This document shows positions 17,320 to 26,389 of a stretch of 64,000 nucleotides of DNA, piece after piece. Below the pieces are notes generated by a model. That model saw only the letters and a list, made by a program, of their open reading frames with translations, did not search any database and had not been told where the DNA came from. Location: the NCBI RefSeq assembly GCF_013394085.1, contig NZ_CP040910.1, positions 821,185 through 885,184 on the forward strand, given 5' to 3'. This DNA is from Limosilactobacillus fermentum (lineage in GTDB: Bacteria; Bacillota; Bacilli; Lactobacillales; Lactobacillaceae). The translations under genes and the position numbers were made by a program. Within the stretch, counting starts at the first letter, position 1. Each line of letters opens with the position of its first letter.

Positions 17320-19152
17320 ATGGATTTAGCAGCAATGAAGGAACGCCAACAGCGAATTCGCAACTTTTCGATCGTGGCCCACATCGACCACGGGAAATCG
17401 ACGCTGGCCGACCGGATTTTAGAAATGACCGACACGATCAGCAAGCGCGAAATGAAAAACCAGATCTTAGACGACATGCCCCTGGAACGGGAACGCGGAA
17501 TCACGATTAAGTTAAACGCCGTCACCCTGACTTACCACGCCCAGGACGGCCAGGATTATATTTTCCACCTAATTGACACCCCGGGTCACGTCGACTTCTC
17601 CTACGAGGTGTCGCGCTCCTTGGCCGCCTGTGAAGGGGCGATTTTGGTCGTCGACGCCACCCAGGGGGTCGAGGCCCAGACCTTAGCCAACACCTACCTG
17701 GCGATCGATAATGACCTGGAGATCCTGCCGGTCATCAACAAGGTTGACCTGCCGTCCGCTGATCCGGAGGGGACCAAAAAGCAGATCGAAGACGAAATTG
17801 GCTTAGACACCGACGAGGCCGTCGACATCTCGGCTAAGACCGGGGTCAACGTCGACCAGGTCTTAGAAAAGATCGTCCAAGACATCCCGGCGCCGACCGG
17901 CGATTTAGAGGCGCCGCTCAAGGCCCTGATCTTTGACTCCAAGTACGATGACTACCGCGGGGTGGTCTTGTCCGTGCGGGTCAAGGAGGGGACCGTCAAG
18001 AAGGGCGATAAGATCGAGTTTATGAACTCAAAGGCGGTTTACGAAGTGGCCGAAGTCGGCATCAACTCGCCCAAACCGCTGGCCCGCGACTTCTTGATGG
18101 CCGGCGACGTTGGTTACGTGACCGCCGCCATTAAGGACATCAAGGACGCCCGGGTCGGGGACACGATCACCGACGCCAACCACCCGACCGATAAGCCCCT
18201 GGCCGGTTACCGCCAGATGCAGCCAATGGTCTACGCCGGGCTGTACCCAACCGACAACGCCAAGTTTAACGACCTGCGTGACGCCTTAGAAAAGCTCCAG
18301 TTAAACGACGCCGCCCTGACCTTCGAGCCGGAAAGCTCCCAGGCCCTAGGCTTCGGGTTCCGCTGTGGTTTCCTCGGGATGTTGCACATGGACGTGATTC
18401 AAGAACGCTTGGAGCGCGAGTTTGACCTTGATTTAATCACCACCGCCCCGTCGGTGACCTATCACGTCAACTTGCACGACGGGTCAACCAAAAACGTCGA
18501 AAACCCGGCCGAAATGCCGGACGTCACCGAGATCAAGTCGATCGAAGAACCATTCGTCAAGGCCTCGATCATGGTACCTAACGATTACGTCGGCGCCGTG
18601 ATGGAGCTGTGCCAACGCAAGCGGGGCCAGTTCGACACGATGGAATACCTGTCTGACACCCGGGTCAACGTGATCTACCACATCCCGCTGTCGGAAATCA
18701 TCTACGACTTCTTTGACCGCCTCAAGTCCTCGACGCGTGGTTACGCCTCCTTGGACTACGAGATCGACGATTACCGGCCGTCCGACCTGGTCAAGATCGA
18801 CATCCTCTTGAATGGGGACCGCGTCGACGCCTTGAGCTTCATTTCCCACCGCGACTTTGCCGAGGAACGGGGCCGCGAGATTGCCTCCAAGCTCAAGAAG
18901 ATCATCCCGCGGCAAAACTTCGAAATCCCGGTTCAGGCCGCAATTGGTTCCAAGATCATCGCCCGGACCAACATCAAGGCCTACCGCAAGGACGTGACCG
19001 CCCGGATCCACACTGGGGACCCCGACCGGCGGGCCAAGCTCTTGGATAAGCAAAAGCGCGGGAAGAAGCGGATGAAGGCCGTCGGCAAGGTTGAAGTGCC
19101 GCAGGCCGCCTTCATGGCCGTCCTGCAGACGGATGAAGAGATTGATAATTAA
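17320..19152 (+). CDS. lepA: Elongation factor 4 (LepA) GTPase
   Basis: Ribosome-bound GTPase implicated in back-translocation or ribosome biogenesis. 610 residues. G-motifs: [10 protein letters not shown] (P loop), RERGITI (switch I), DTPGH (G3) and NKVDLPSAD (G4). EF-G-like domains follow, with the LepA-specific C-terminal domain ending [14 protein letters not shown]. The ATG at 17320 is adopted; a second ATG at 17335 would give a 605-residue form. A hairpin repeat begins 3 bases after the stop. Confidence 0.97.
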   Translation: MDLAAMKERQQRIRNFSIVAHIDHGKSTLADRILEMTDTISKREMKNQILDDMPLERERGITIKLNAVTLTYHAQDGQDYIFHLIDTPGHVDFSYEVSRSLAACEGAILVVDATQGVEAQTLANTYLAIDNDLEILPVINKVDLPSADPEGTKKQIEDEIGLDTDEAVDISAKTGVNVDQVLEKIVQDIPAPTGDLEAPLKALIFDSKYDDYRGVVLSVRVKEGTVKKGDKIEFMNSKAVYEVAEVGINSPKPLARDFLMAGDVGYVTAAIKDIKDARVGDTITDANHPTDKPLAGYRQMQPMVYAGLYPTDNAKFNDLRDALEKLQLNDAALTFEPESSQALGFGFRCGFLGMLHMDVIQERLEREFDLDLITTAPSVTYHVNLHDGSTKNVENPAEMPDVTEIKSIEEPFVKASIMVPNDYVGAVMELCQRKRGQFDTMEYLSDTRVNVIYHIPLSEIIYDFFDRLKSSTRGYASLDYEIDDYRPSDLVKIDILLNGDRVDALSFISHRDFAEERGREIASKLKKIIPRQNFEIPVQAAIGSKIIARTNIKAYRKDVTARIHTGDPDRRAKLLDKQKRGKKRMKAVGKVEVPQAAFMAVLQTDEEIDN

Positions 19153-19155
19153 GAA

Positions 19156-19266
19156 GTGCGACCCAACCATAAAGCAGGCCGTGGGCTAAGCTAGGGCAAG
19201 GGTTGATGCGATAAGCATCGTTCATTGCCCGTACTTAGCCACTAGGCCTGCGGTTGGGGAGCATGT
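19156..19266 (+). repeat. Dispersed hairpin repeat, full-length copy
   Basis: Starts 3 bases after the lepA stop. Left arm GTGCGACCCAACC, then GCAGGCCGTGGGCTAAG; tip stem GATGC/GCATC; right arm CTTAGCCACTAGGCCTGCGG and GGTTGGGGAGCAT. Same orientation as lepA. See 40407-40519 for the family. Confidence 0.85.
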
Positions 19267-19287
19267 TATCTGTGTAACCTAGCACGC

Positions 19288-19332
19288 AAAAACGCCCCAC
19301 GTCGCAAAATGCGGCGCGAGGCGTTTTGTTTT
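19288..19332 (+). terminator. Terminator after lepA
   Basis: AAAACGCC and GGCGTTTT close a stem that contains a second hairpin, GTCGC/GCGGC. It is followed by TGTTTTC. It lies directly after the hairpin repeat. Confidence 0.75.
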
Positions 19333-19344
19333 CTTATAAAAACC

Positions 19345-19447
19345 AAAAGGAGGAGCCAAGGTCGGGCTCCTCCTCTCGGAGTATGTTAGGTTATCATACG
19401 GAGTGTAGCAAGATTGGGAGAATCACTATCACTCTACAAATTATATT
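19345..19447 (-). ncRNA. Candidate small RNA with strong terminator
   Basis: On the minus strand a TATAAT-like box near 19450 is followed by three consecutive hairpins: TGTAG/CTACA, GTATG/CATAC, and GGAGGAGCC/GGCTCCTCC (19349-19374) with a TTTTGGTTTTT tail. No coding frame is visible. It may be a small RNA, or simply the far terminator of the lipoprotein gene at 19665-20168. The -35 box is poor, so this is tentative. Confidence 0.35.
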
Positions 19448-19450
19448 ATC

Positions 19451-19664
19451 ACAAATAATTAAAAAGTAAAACCAGGGAAATGTAATGATTTTTATTGTTG
19501 ATAATTAATTTATTTATTTATGGTTTATAAACTACTTGTTTACCAAAGACAAACGGGTTATTCCTTTTTGTAATTAAGGAAAATGACGTTATATTCGCCG
19601 CTAAAGATGTCTATTAAGTCGCACACATCACCATAAAATATTATGATATTTTTGGGTAAAACTG
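19451..19664. other. AT-rich gap without recognisable feature
   Basis: A markedly AT-rich stretch downstream of the lipoprotein gene. I see no gene, convincing hairpin or repeat here apart from A/T runs. Confidence 0.5.
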
Positions 19665-20168
19665 CTAGTTGCTTATAATTGTTCCGTTGGGGTAGACCCG
19701 GAGGCTCAGCGCGGTCCCGGTCATCGAGCCCTCGACCATCGCTTGTTTGGAAATTGCCTTGACGAAGTAGCTGCCGTCCTCGTTTTGGGCCGGTTGCCCA
19801 TCCGATTGGCTCATGATGACCCACTGGTAGTCGCCGTTATCATCCCCGTAGATCGATTCGGCCAGCGCCAGGGCTTCTTCGGCGTTGTGGACGACGACCC
19901 CGGACTGGCTACTGCTTTGGCTGGCGTTACTGGGCTGGGTGGTGGGCGCAGTGATCCCCGCCGCCGAGGCGGTCGCAAAAGGGGCGCTGACCGTGGGGGA
20001 TGCACCGGTGGACGTTAAGCTAGCCGAAGTGATAGCAGCGGCCCGTTGTTGGCTACTGTGGCTACTTGAGGCTTGACTAGACCGCTTGCTTTTGACCTGA
20101 CCGCACCCGGTTATGCCAAGCAGGAATCCGCTAAGCAATAGGGCGCCGATCAATTGTTGTTGCTTCAT
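19665..20168 (-). CDS. Predicted lipoprotein with Ser/Thr/Ala-rich linker
   Basis: 167 residues. A type II signal peptide (MKQQQLIGALLLSGFLLGITGC) has the lipobox ITGC with the modified Cys at about residue 22. A long low-complexity region rich in Ser, Thr and Ala follows (about 25-95) and probably spans the cell wall. The C-terminal domain (VVVHNAEEALALAESIYGDD ... ALSLRVYPNGTIISN) resembles small extracellular domains of lactobacillar lipoproteins. Function unknown. A ribosome site GAGGAG-type precedes the ATG. Confidence 0.8.
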   Translation of the reverse strand: MKQQQLIGALLLSGFLLGITGCGQVKSKRSSQASSSHSSQQRAAAITSASLTSTGASPTVSAPFATASAAGITAPTTQPSNASQSSSQSGVVVHNAEEALALAESIYGDDNGDYQWVIMSQSDGQPAQNEDGSYFVKAISKQAMVEGSMTGTALSLRVYPNGTIISN

Positions 20169-20203
20169 AAATTATCTCCTCTCGCCCCCATTTTAGCACG
20201 GCG

Positions 20204-20827
20204 CTAAAAGGCCGGGCTGGCGCTGCGGTTATAGTAAACTAGGTGCTGGTCGCCGCTAGTGGGGTCAACTAGGATTTTGGTGACGCTGCAGTTGGCGGGT
20301 TCTAAAATCGTCAGGTCGTGCGACTGGGTGGCGTTAATGGCAAAGGAGCGGACGGTGAAGCCGTGGGTGACGACGGCGACTCGTTCGTCAGGGTGGGCCT
20401 TAGCGACCTCTTCGGTGAAGGCTTGCACCCGGGCTTCGACGCTGGCAAAGCTTTCCCCGTTAGCGACCGGGGCGTAGGCGGCCCGGACGTCGTTGATTAG
20501 GGGATCAAAGAGGTCCGGGTACTTAGTCATCAGGTCGGCGTTTAACTGGCCGTCCCAATCGCCGTAGGAAATTTCGAGCAAGCGGTCGTCGGCGACCATT
20601 GGCAGGTGGGCCGTTTGGTTAACAATCTGCGCCGTTTCAACCGTCCGGTGCAGAGGGGAGTGGTAGAGGGCGGCAAAACCAGTCAGGTCCAAGGCGCCGG
20701 CCAGTTCCTTGGCCTGGGCGATCCCCGTTTCAGACAGGTAGGTACGCTCGTCGTCGATCGTCCCCTGCTTGAGCCCGGCGACGTTGGCAGCCGTTTGCCC
20801 GTGGCGGATAATGTAAAGTTCAGTCAT
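20204..20827 (-). CDS. Histidine phosphatase superfamily (phosphoglycerate-mutase-like)
   Basis: 207 residues starting MTELYIIRHGQTAANVAG. The catalytic RHGQT motif is at residue 8, and the second His is in VAVVTHGFTVR. GGAGG lies 7 bases before the ATG at 20825-20827; a longer frame to 20851 has no ribosome site. The size and lack of the longer inserts favour a cofactor-independent phosphatase rather than a glycolytic mutase. Substrate not known. Faces the lipoprotein gene in the same direction. Confidence 0.85.
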   Translation of the reverse strand: MTELYIIRHGQTAANVAGLKQGTIDDERTYLSETGIAQAKELAGALDLTGFAALYHSPLHRTVETAQIVNQTAHLPMVADDRLLEISYGDWDGQLNADLMTKYPDLFDPLINDVRAAYAPVANGESFASVEARVQAFTEEVAKAHPDERVAVVTHGFTVRSFAINATQSHDLTILEPANCSVTKILVDPTSGDQHLVYYNRSASPAF

Positions 20828-20921
20828 GAGAAATCCTCCGTTCTTTTTCAAAGATTATAGCAAAGATTGTCGCCAATTCGGGTAAGAAAGCGTATTCTGG
20901 TCATCAAAAGGAGGGATTTTG

Positions 20922-21941
20922 ATGACACGTTACTTACGTAAAATCGCGGTTTCAGACGTCGGGATGGGCTGCATGGGCTTTTCTCACGGCTACGGAACGG
21001 TGCCCGACCATGACGAAGCAGTTGATTCCATCCGGGCGGCCTACCAGGCGGGGTGCACCTTCTTTGACACCGCCGAGGGCTACGGCAAGGAGCGCTTCTT
21101 CCCCGGCCACAATGAACAACTGGTGGGTGAGGCCGTTCACCCCTTCCGCGACCAGGTAGTCTTAGCCACCAAGGTCCGGATTGAACCAGAAGAGGTGGCC
21201 GAATACGGCGTCGAAGGGGCGCTGCGCCATCACTTAGCCCTGTCAATGGAAAACCTGCAGACCGACTACGTTGACCTCTACTACCTCCACCGGGTCAACG
21301 AGGACGTGGCCCTCAGTGACGTGTCGCTGGCGATGGGCAAGTTAATCGACCAGGGCCTGATCCGGGGCTGGGGGCTGTCGCAAGTCTCCTTGGACCTCTT
21401 AAAAGAAGCCGACCAGGTGACGCCGGTCTCGGCCGTCCAAAACCTCTATAACATGCTGGAACGTGACTGCGAGCAAACGATCCAGCCCTACTGCTTAGAA
21501 AACGGGATCGGGCTGGTGCCCTTCTCGCCAATTGCCAGCGGCTTTTTATCTGGCCAACTGCACAGTACCAGCCAGTTTGAAAAAGCGGATGACGTCCGGA
21601 ACTGGGTGCCCCAACTCAGCCAGGAAAACATGGATAAAAACCAACCGGTCATCCACTTACTCAACCAGTTCGCCGAGGCCAAGGGGGTGACGACCGCCCA
21701 ACTTTCGTTAGCTTGGATGCTGGCTAAGTACCCCAACGTGGTGCCGATCCCGGGCTCCAAGAACCGGGCGCGGATCTTGGAAAACTTAGCGGCGGCTCAG
21801 GTTGATTTGGCCCCGGTCGAAATGCAACGGCTCGACACCGCCCTGAACGAGTTGACGATCCACGGCCACCGGGGGACGGTCGAGGTCGAAAACCGTCAGG
21901 TCGGCTATAACCGGGACACCCACACCAAGTGGACTAATTAA
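20922..21941 (+). CDS. Aldo/keto reductase
   Basis: NADPH-dependent oxidoreductase of the TIM-barrel AKR family, 339 residues. The catalytic tetrad can be read: Asp and Tyr in FFDTAEGYG, Lys in VLATKVRI and His in YLHRVNED. The NADPH motif near the C-terminus is VPIPGSKNRARILEN. The ATG at 20922 follows AAAGGAGGG. Single gene, divergent from the phosphatase. Substrate cannot be predicted. Confidence 0.9.
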   Translation: MTRYLRKIAVSDVGMGCMGFSHGYGTVPDHDEAVDSIRAAYQAGCTFFDTAEGYGKERFFPGHNEQLVGEAVHPFRDQVVLATKVRIEPEEVAEYGVEGALRHHLALSMENLQTDYVDLYYLHRVNEDVALSDVSLAMGKLIDQGLIRGWGLSQVSLDLLKEADQVTPVSAVQNLYNMLERDCEQTIQPYCLENGIGLVPFSPIASGFLSGQLHSTSQFEKADDVRNWVPQLSQENMDKNQPVIHLLNQFAEAKGVTTAQLSLAWMLAKYPNVVPIPGSKNRARILENLAAAQVDLAPVEMQRLDTALNELTIHGHRGTVEVENRQVGYNRDTHTKWTN

Positions 21942-21952
21942 CAAATTGATGA

Positions 21953-21981
21953 TTGACATTTGATGAGAGTTCCCTTAGAAT
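21953..21981 (+). promoter_or_regulatory. Promoter of the ser leader and serCA
   Basis: TTGACA (21953-21958), 17 bases, TAGAAT (21976-21981). The start would fall near 21988, only about 33 bases before the leader-peptide ATG, leaving no room for a T-box stem I. Confidence 0.8.
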
Positions 21982-22020
21982 TTACTTAACTTAAAGGAAC
22001 GAACAAAGGAGGAAACCCAG

Positions 22021-22074
22021 ATGTTACAATTCAATCGCTACAACTTAGTTTCCTCATCACGGTCTTCACGCTAA
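22021..22074 (+). CDS. Serine-rich leader peptide of the serCA attenuator
   Basis: A 17-codon frame, MLQFNRYNLVSSSRSSR, with five Ser codons among its last seven. A near-perfect ribosome site AAAGGAGG precedes the ATG by 9 bases. It ends 65 bases before the attenuator terminator. The arrangement matches ribosome-mediated attenuation: stalling on Ser codons when Ser-tRNA is scarce would change the downstream RNA fold. Firmicute amino-acid genes more often use T-boxes, so this is unusual. Role is inferred; the frame and codons are seen. Confidence 0.7.
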   Translation: MLQFNRYNLVSSSRSSR

Positions 22075-22075
22075 C

Positions 22076-22175
22076 GAAGGCCGTCCTTTAGGGTTGGCCT
22101 TCACCTGGTGGGGGCTGACCTTGGTACCGTGGTACAAACGGGCCCCCACCAAAAGAGGTGGGGGCCCGTTTTTTT
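22076..22175 (+). terminator. Attenuator of serCA with alternative stems
   Basis: Stem 1: GAAGGCC (22076-22082) with GGCCTTC (22096-22102). Antiterminator: GGTGGGGGC (22107-22115) with GCCCCCACC (22142-22150). Terminator: CGGGCCCCCACC (22139-22150) with GGTGGGGGCCCG (22157-22168) and seven T. The antiterminator and terminator share 22142-22150, so they exclude each other. Confidence 0.75.
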
Positions 22176-22200
22176 CATTTGGAATCAAGGAGGAATTGCC

Positions 22201-23274
22201 ATGCCAACCTACAACTTCGCCGCTGGCCCAGCCACCTTACCCCGGCCGGTGCTAGAACAAGTCCAACGAGAGCTCCTGGATTACCAGGGTAGCCAAGTAA
22301 GCATCCTAGAAATCTCCCACCGCTCGCCGGTCTTTCGAGAAATCTACCAGCAGGCCAAGGAACGGCTCTTGCAGTTGATGGGGCTGAGCGCCGACGAGTA
22401 CACACCGCTCTTCTTGCAGGGTGGGGGGACCCTCCAGTTTACGATGGTGCCCTTAAACCTGGCCCGTGACCACCACCGGGTGGCCTACGCCGATACCGGG
22501 CACTGGTCGGCCCGGGCGATTGAAGAGGCGAAGAAGTTGCCGGACTTGACGGTTGACGTGGTCACCGAGGCCGGACCGGACTTCGCCCACATTCCGGCGG
22601 TGCCAGACCTACCAGCTGACACCTACGACTACCTTCACATCACCACCAACAACACGATCATGGGGCTGGCTTACCAGGACCTGCCGCAAACGGCGGTGCC
22701 GCTGGTCGGGGACCTGTCCTCCAACTTCTTGGGCCAGGCCTACGACTTTTCTTCCTTTGACCTAATCTACGCCGGCGCCCAGAAGAACCTGGCCCCGGCC
22801 GGGGTGACGATCGTGGTGGTCAAAAATGACTACCTAACGGAAGACCACGGCCTGCCAAGCATGCTCAATTACCCGGCCCTGGCCAAGAAGGAATCGGCCC
22901 TTAACACGCCGCCGGTCTTTCAAATTTACTTCGCCAACCTGGTCTTGAAGTGGTTAAAAGAACAGGGCGGGGTCCAGGCCATGGACGAGTTAAACCGCCA
23001 AAAGGCCGGCCTGGTTTACGATTACTTAGACCAGTCCAAGCTCTTCTCTAACCGGGTGGCGCCGGATTCAAGGAGCCTGACCAACATTCCCTTCACTACT
23101 GGGAAAGCCGACCTTGACCAGCGCTTCATCAAGGAAGCCGCCGCGGCCGGGTTGGTGAACTTAAAGGGCCACCGCTTAGTCGGCGGGATGCGGGCCAGCC
23201 TGTATAACGCCATGCCACTGGCCGGGGCCGTGGCCCTGCGTGACTTCATGCACCAGTTTGAACAAGAAATTTAG
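22201..23274 (+). CDS. serC: Phosphoserine aminotransferase SerC
   Basis: PLP enzyme that converts 3-phosphohydroxypyruvate to phosphoserine. 357 residues starting MPTYNFAAGPATLPRPVLEQ. Family features are the early NFAAGPA motif, the Lys Schiff base in YAGAQKNLAPAGVTIVVV, and TTNNTIMG. The ATG at 22201 follows CAAGGAGG; a longer frame would begin inside the attenuator. serA follows after 11 bases. No serB is seen in the window. Confidence 0.95.
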   Translation: MPTYNFAAGPATLPRPVLEQVQRELLDYQGSQVSILEISHRSPVFREIYQQAKERLLQLMGLSADEYTPLFLQGGGTLQFTMVPLNLARDHHRVAYADTGHWSARAIEEAKKLPDLTVDVVTEAGPDFAHIPAVPDLPADTYDYLHITTNNTIMGLAYQDLPQTAVPLVGDLSSNFLGQAYDFSSFDLIYAGAQKNLAPAGVTIVVVKNDYLTEDHGLPSMLNYPALAKKESALNTPPVFQIYFANLVLKWLKEQGGVQAMDELNRQKAGLVYDYLDQSKLFSNRVAPDSRSLTNIPFTTGKADLDQRFIKEAAAAGLVNLKGHRLVGGMRASLYNAMPLAGAVALRDFMHQFEQEI

Positions 23275-23285
23275 GAGGGGCGCAC

Positions 23286-24461
23286 ATGTATCAAATCAAA
23301 ACCTACAACGCGATCGCCAAGGAAGGCTTAGACACCTTTAAGGAAAACTACCAGGTCAACACCGGTCAGGAACCGGACGCCTACATGATCCGCAGCATCG
23401 ACCTGCACGACTACCAATTTGAACCGGGGCTGCTAGCGATCGCCCGCTGCGGGGCCGGCTTTAACAACATTCCGCTCGACGCCTGCTCCGAACAGGGGAT
23501 CGCCGTTTTCAACACCCCGGGCGGTAACGCCAACGCGGTGAAGGAAGTGGTCATCGCCCTGATGGTCATCGCCAACCGGAACCTGATCGAAGCGGCCAAC
23601 TGGAGCGCCCAAAACGTTGGCGAAGACATCTCCCTGCGCACCGAACGCGAAAAGTCGCGCTTCAACGGCCACGAACTCTTCGGCAAGCGTCTGGCCGTGA
23701 TCGGGATGGGCCACGTCGGTTCCTTGGTCGCTAACGCCGCCATTGACCTGGGGATGGATGTGATTGGCTACGACCCCTACCTGTCGGTGGACGCCGCATG
23801 GAACTTGACCGCCCGGGTGCAACGGGCCGCCACCCTGGCTGACGCGGTCAAGGGGGCCGACTTCATCACCGTCCACGTGCCGAAAAGCGAGGAAACGACC
23901 GGGATGATTAACCAGGAACTGCTCGCCCAGGTTAAGCCGGGCGCCATCCTGTTTAACTACTCGCGGCTGGGGATTGTCGACAACCAGGCTGCCGTGGCCG
24001 CCCTGGCCAATGGTCAACTGGGCCAGTACGTTACCGACTTCGGCGAGGACTGCCTGCAGGACAACCCGAAGGTCACGATTACCCCGCACCTGGGGGGCTC
24101 GACCAAGGAAGCCGAAATCAACTGCGCCAAGATGGCCGTCGACGAACTGACCCAGTATTTGGAGACCGGGAACACGACCAACGCCGTGAACCTGCCGGAC
24201 GTGGTGGCCCCGTTCACCAGCCAGCACCGCTTCACGATCATTCACCGCAACATCCCCAACATGTTAGGGCAAATTTCGACGGCGATCGCCAAGGCCGAGG
24301 TCAACATCGACAACCTGGTCAACCGGGCCAAGGGCGAGTACGCCTACACGATGGTCGACGTCGGCGAATTGACCGCCGAACAAACCGAGATTCTAACGAC
24401 CACCCTCAATCAGATTGACGCCGTCAGCCGGGTCCGCTTGCTGTATCGGCCAAAACAGTAA
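23286..24461 (+). CDS. serA: D-3-phosphoglycerate dehydrogenase SerA
   Basis: Oxidises 3-phosphoglycerate, the first step of serine synthesis. 391 residues. The NAD-binding motif is GMGHVGSLVANAAIDLGMDV. Catalytic residues lie in LFNYSRLGIVD and ITPHLGGSTKEAE. A C-terminal ACT-like segment (about 310-391; HRNIPNMLGQISTAIAKAEV) suggests feedback by serine. Length is shorter than the E. coli type and matches the lactobacillar form. Forms a two-gene operon with serC. Confidence 0.95.
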   Translation: MYQIKTYNAIAKEGLDTFKENYQVNTGQEPDAYMIRSIDLHDYQFEPGLLAIARCGAGFNNIPLDACSEQGIAVFNTPGGNANAVKEVVIALMVIANRNLIEAANWSAQNVGEDISLRTEREKSRFNGHELFGKRLAVIGMGHVGSLVANAAIDLGMDVIGYDPYLSVDAAWNLTARVQRAATLADAVKGADFITVHVPKSEETTGMINQELLAQVKPGAILFNYSRLGIVDNQAAVAALANGQLGQYVTDFGEDCLQDNPKVTITPHLGGSTKEAEINCAKMAVDELTQYLETGNTTNAVNLPDVVAPFTSQHRFTIIHRNIPNMLGQISTAIAKAEVNIDNLVNRAKGEYAYTMVDVGELTAEQTEILTTTLNQIDAVSRVRLLYRPKQ

Positions 24462-24469
24462 TTAAAAAT

Positions 24470-24512
24470 AAATCCCCGTGGTATGCCAAGGCGAACCGCG
24501 GGGATTTTTAGG
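24470..24512 (+). terminator. Terminator after serA
   Basis: AAATCCCCG and CGGGGATTT close a stem, with inner GG/CC pairs, followed by TTAGG. Confidence 0.8.
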
Positions 24513-24527
24513 TGGGACGCCTTTGAA

Positions 24528-24588
24528 GTTGATTTATAATTAACAACCATTTAGAATGGGTGGGTAAAGTTATTTATAATTTAACAGC
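24528..24588 (+). promoter_or_regulatory. Repeated 20-base box and promoter ahead of the SIR2 gene
   Basis: GTTGATTTATAATTAACAAC (24528-24547) and GTTATTTATAATTTAACAGC (24569-24588) are near copies 41 bases apart. Each has GTT...AAC symmetry. The second contains the likely -10 box TATAAT (24575-24580), with TTAGAA (24551-24556) as -35. This could be an operator pair, perhaps for the Rrf2-type regulator encoded next door. The regulator link is inference. Confidence 0.4.
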
Positions 24589-24600
24589 AAGGAGAGAAGC

Positions 24601-26352
24601 ATGAAGAACGAGATCGAACAGTTAAAGGACGTTCTGCTTGATAGTGATGCAATCTTAATCGGCGCCGGATCGGGAATGTCTGCGGCCGCTGGGATGGACT
24701 GGTGGTACCAGGCCAGCCCGGTATACAAGCAGCACTTCGGGGACTTTTATGCCCGCCACCCGGAGGCGACCGGGATCTTCAAGGGCTTTTATGCGCGGTT
24801 TACGAGCGAAAATGAGCGCTGGGCCTACCTGGTACGGATGTTGGACTTTATCTACCACCAGCCGCCGGTCAAGAATACCTACCAAGTTTTAAAGGACCTA
24901 ATTCAAGACCGCCCCTACCACATCTTGACCACGAACCAAGACGCAATGTTTAACCGCTACTTTGCCGACGAGCAAATCAGTACGATTCAAGGGGATTGGC
25001 GCTTCTTGCAGTCTAGCGCCCCGCAGATTGACGACCAGCTTTACGACGCCCGGCCCTTTGTTAAGCGGGGGATGGAATACTTGGCGCAACAAGAAGATAA
25101 GTTGTACTTGCCAGACGATTTGATTCCCCACAGCCCGACAACTGGCTTGCCGCTAACGCCGTGGGTGCGGTCACCAGAATTTTTGGAGGGGCGCCGGTTT
25201 AAACAAGAACACGAAAAGACCCGCCAATTCATCAACCGGTTTGGCAACCAAAAGTTGTTATTCTTTGAGCTGGGAGTGGGGCGAATGACGCCGATGTTTA
25301 TTCAAGAACCCTTTTGGCAGTTAACCAGTCAGCTCCCCTTGGCCCACTACGTTAACATTAATCCCCAAGACGCCATGACCCATACCCAGATTGCAAGCCG
25401 GTCGGTGTTGATCGACGCCGACGTTGATCAGGCCTTGCGGGCGGTACAAAAACTAAAAAGTCAAAACCCGGTTAGTCACCAAAGTTACTTGAAAACACCG
25501 AGGGTACCAAAGCAAGAGCCTGAACAACAAGCCCTTGGAATGCTTGAACAGGCCCCGGCCTTGTTAATTACGGCAGCCAATGGGTTTTCGATTAGCGAGG
25601 GCTTCAACTGGTTTGCAAGTGACGCTGTCTTTCATGACTTATTGGGCGACTTGGTTGACCAATACGGCCTCCATAACATGTTAGAAGCCGTCCAATACCC
25701 GTACCAGAGTAAGGTGGTGCAGTGGCGGGTTTGGGCCCGGATAATTAATCGTTACTCCAGCCACTACCACACCAGCCCGTTGATGGAAAACTTACGTCAG
25801 ATTATCAAGGGGCGCCCTTATTACATCTGGACCACGAATCCGGAACATCATTTTAACCTAGCCGGTTTAGATCACGTGGTCGAAAACGAGGCCAACTGGG
25901 TGTATGGAAGTTGTCAGACCCCTGATCACCCTCACGTTGACCTACGGGCGGCGGCCAGGTTAATGGTTGGACTCGAACAAGAACGGGAGCTGACCGAAGC
26001 AGACTTGCCACGGTGTACGACCTGTGGGGAGGTGCTAACGCCGCTAATGTTTGCGCCAAAGCCACAACTAGATTCCCAACAGGTGGCGGGGTTAAACAAG
26101 TTGGTCAGGGCGCATGCCGATCAACCACTGGCGGTTTTGGAACTGGGGGTTGGTGATCAGAACCCACTAGTCAAAAAGCCTGTGGAAAGCTTGCTCCGCC
26201 AGTTTAGCGAGTGGAACTACGTGGTGCTCAACCAAAAGCCGGGCCCGGTTCCCTTTAACCTCCAACCCCGCACGGCCGTGATCCAGGGGGATTTGAAAAC
26301 AAACTTGGCCCAATTAGCGCGTTTGATGGCCAGGCCGAGCAAAGCGCGGTAA
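24601..26352 (+). CDS. Tandem SIR2-domain protein
   Basis: 583 residues made of two SIR2-like halves, each similar to the macrodomain-associated sirtuins (SirTM class). Half 1 (about 1-290): NAD loop LIGAGSGMSAAAGMDWW, TTNQDAMFNRYF and FFELGVGRMTPMFIQ. Half 2 (about 305-575): LLITAANGFSISEGFNWF, TTNPEHHF and VLELGVGDQNPLVKK. Half 1 has no zinc Cys pairs. Half 2 keeps one CxxC (CTTCG) and a lone Cys. The GAGxS loop is well kept only in half 1, so one half may be a pseudo-enzyme. GGAG ribosome site. Activity (deacylase, ADP-ribosyltransferase or NADase) cannot be told. Confidence 0.8.
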   Translation: MKNEIEQLKDVLLDSDAILIGAGSGMSAAAGMDWWYQASPVYKQHFGDFYARHPEATGIFKGFYARFTSENERWAYLVRMLDFIYHQPPVKNTYQVLKDLIQDRPYHILTTNQDAMFNRYFADEQISTIQGDWRFLQSSAPQIDDQLYDARPFVKRGMEYLAQQEDKLYLPDDLIPHSPTTGLPLTPWVRSPEFLEGRRFKQEHEKTRQFINRFGNQKLLFFELGVGRMTPMFIQEPFWQLTSQLPLAHYVNINPQDAMTHTQIASRSVLIDADVDQALRAVQKLKSQNPVSHQSYLKTPRVPKQEPEQQALGMLEQAPALLITAANGFSISEGFNWFASDAVFHDLLGDLVDQYGLHNMLEAVQYPYQSKVVQWRVWARIINRYSSHYHTSPLMENLRQIIKGRPYYIWTTNPEHHFNLAGLDHVVENEANWVYGSCQTPDHPHVDLRAAARLMVGLEQERELTEADLPRCTTCGEVLTPLMFAPKPQLDSQQVAGLNKLVRAHADQPLAVLELGVGDQNPLVKKPVESLLRQFSEWNYVVLNQKPGPVPFNLQPRTAVIQGDLKTNLAQLARLMARPSKAR

Positions 26353-26389
26353 GATAAGAAGATGATACTTGCAGGAAGGGGGGAAAAGA

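Noticed and set aside
22090-22170. TTGGTACCGTGG before serC as a T-box antiterminator
   Set aside because: There is no room for stem I after the promoter, and TGGT would pair with an ACCA end, whereas tRNA-Ser has G at the discriminator. The leader-peptide model fits better.
23433-24245. 270-codon minus-strand frame inside serA
   Set aside because: Composition artefact opposite a clear SerA.
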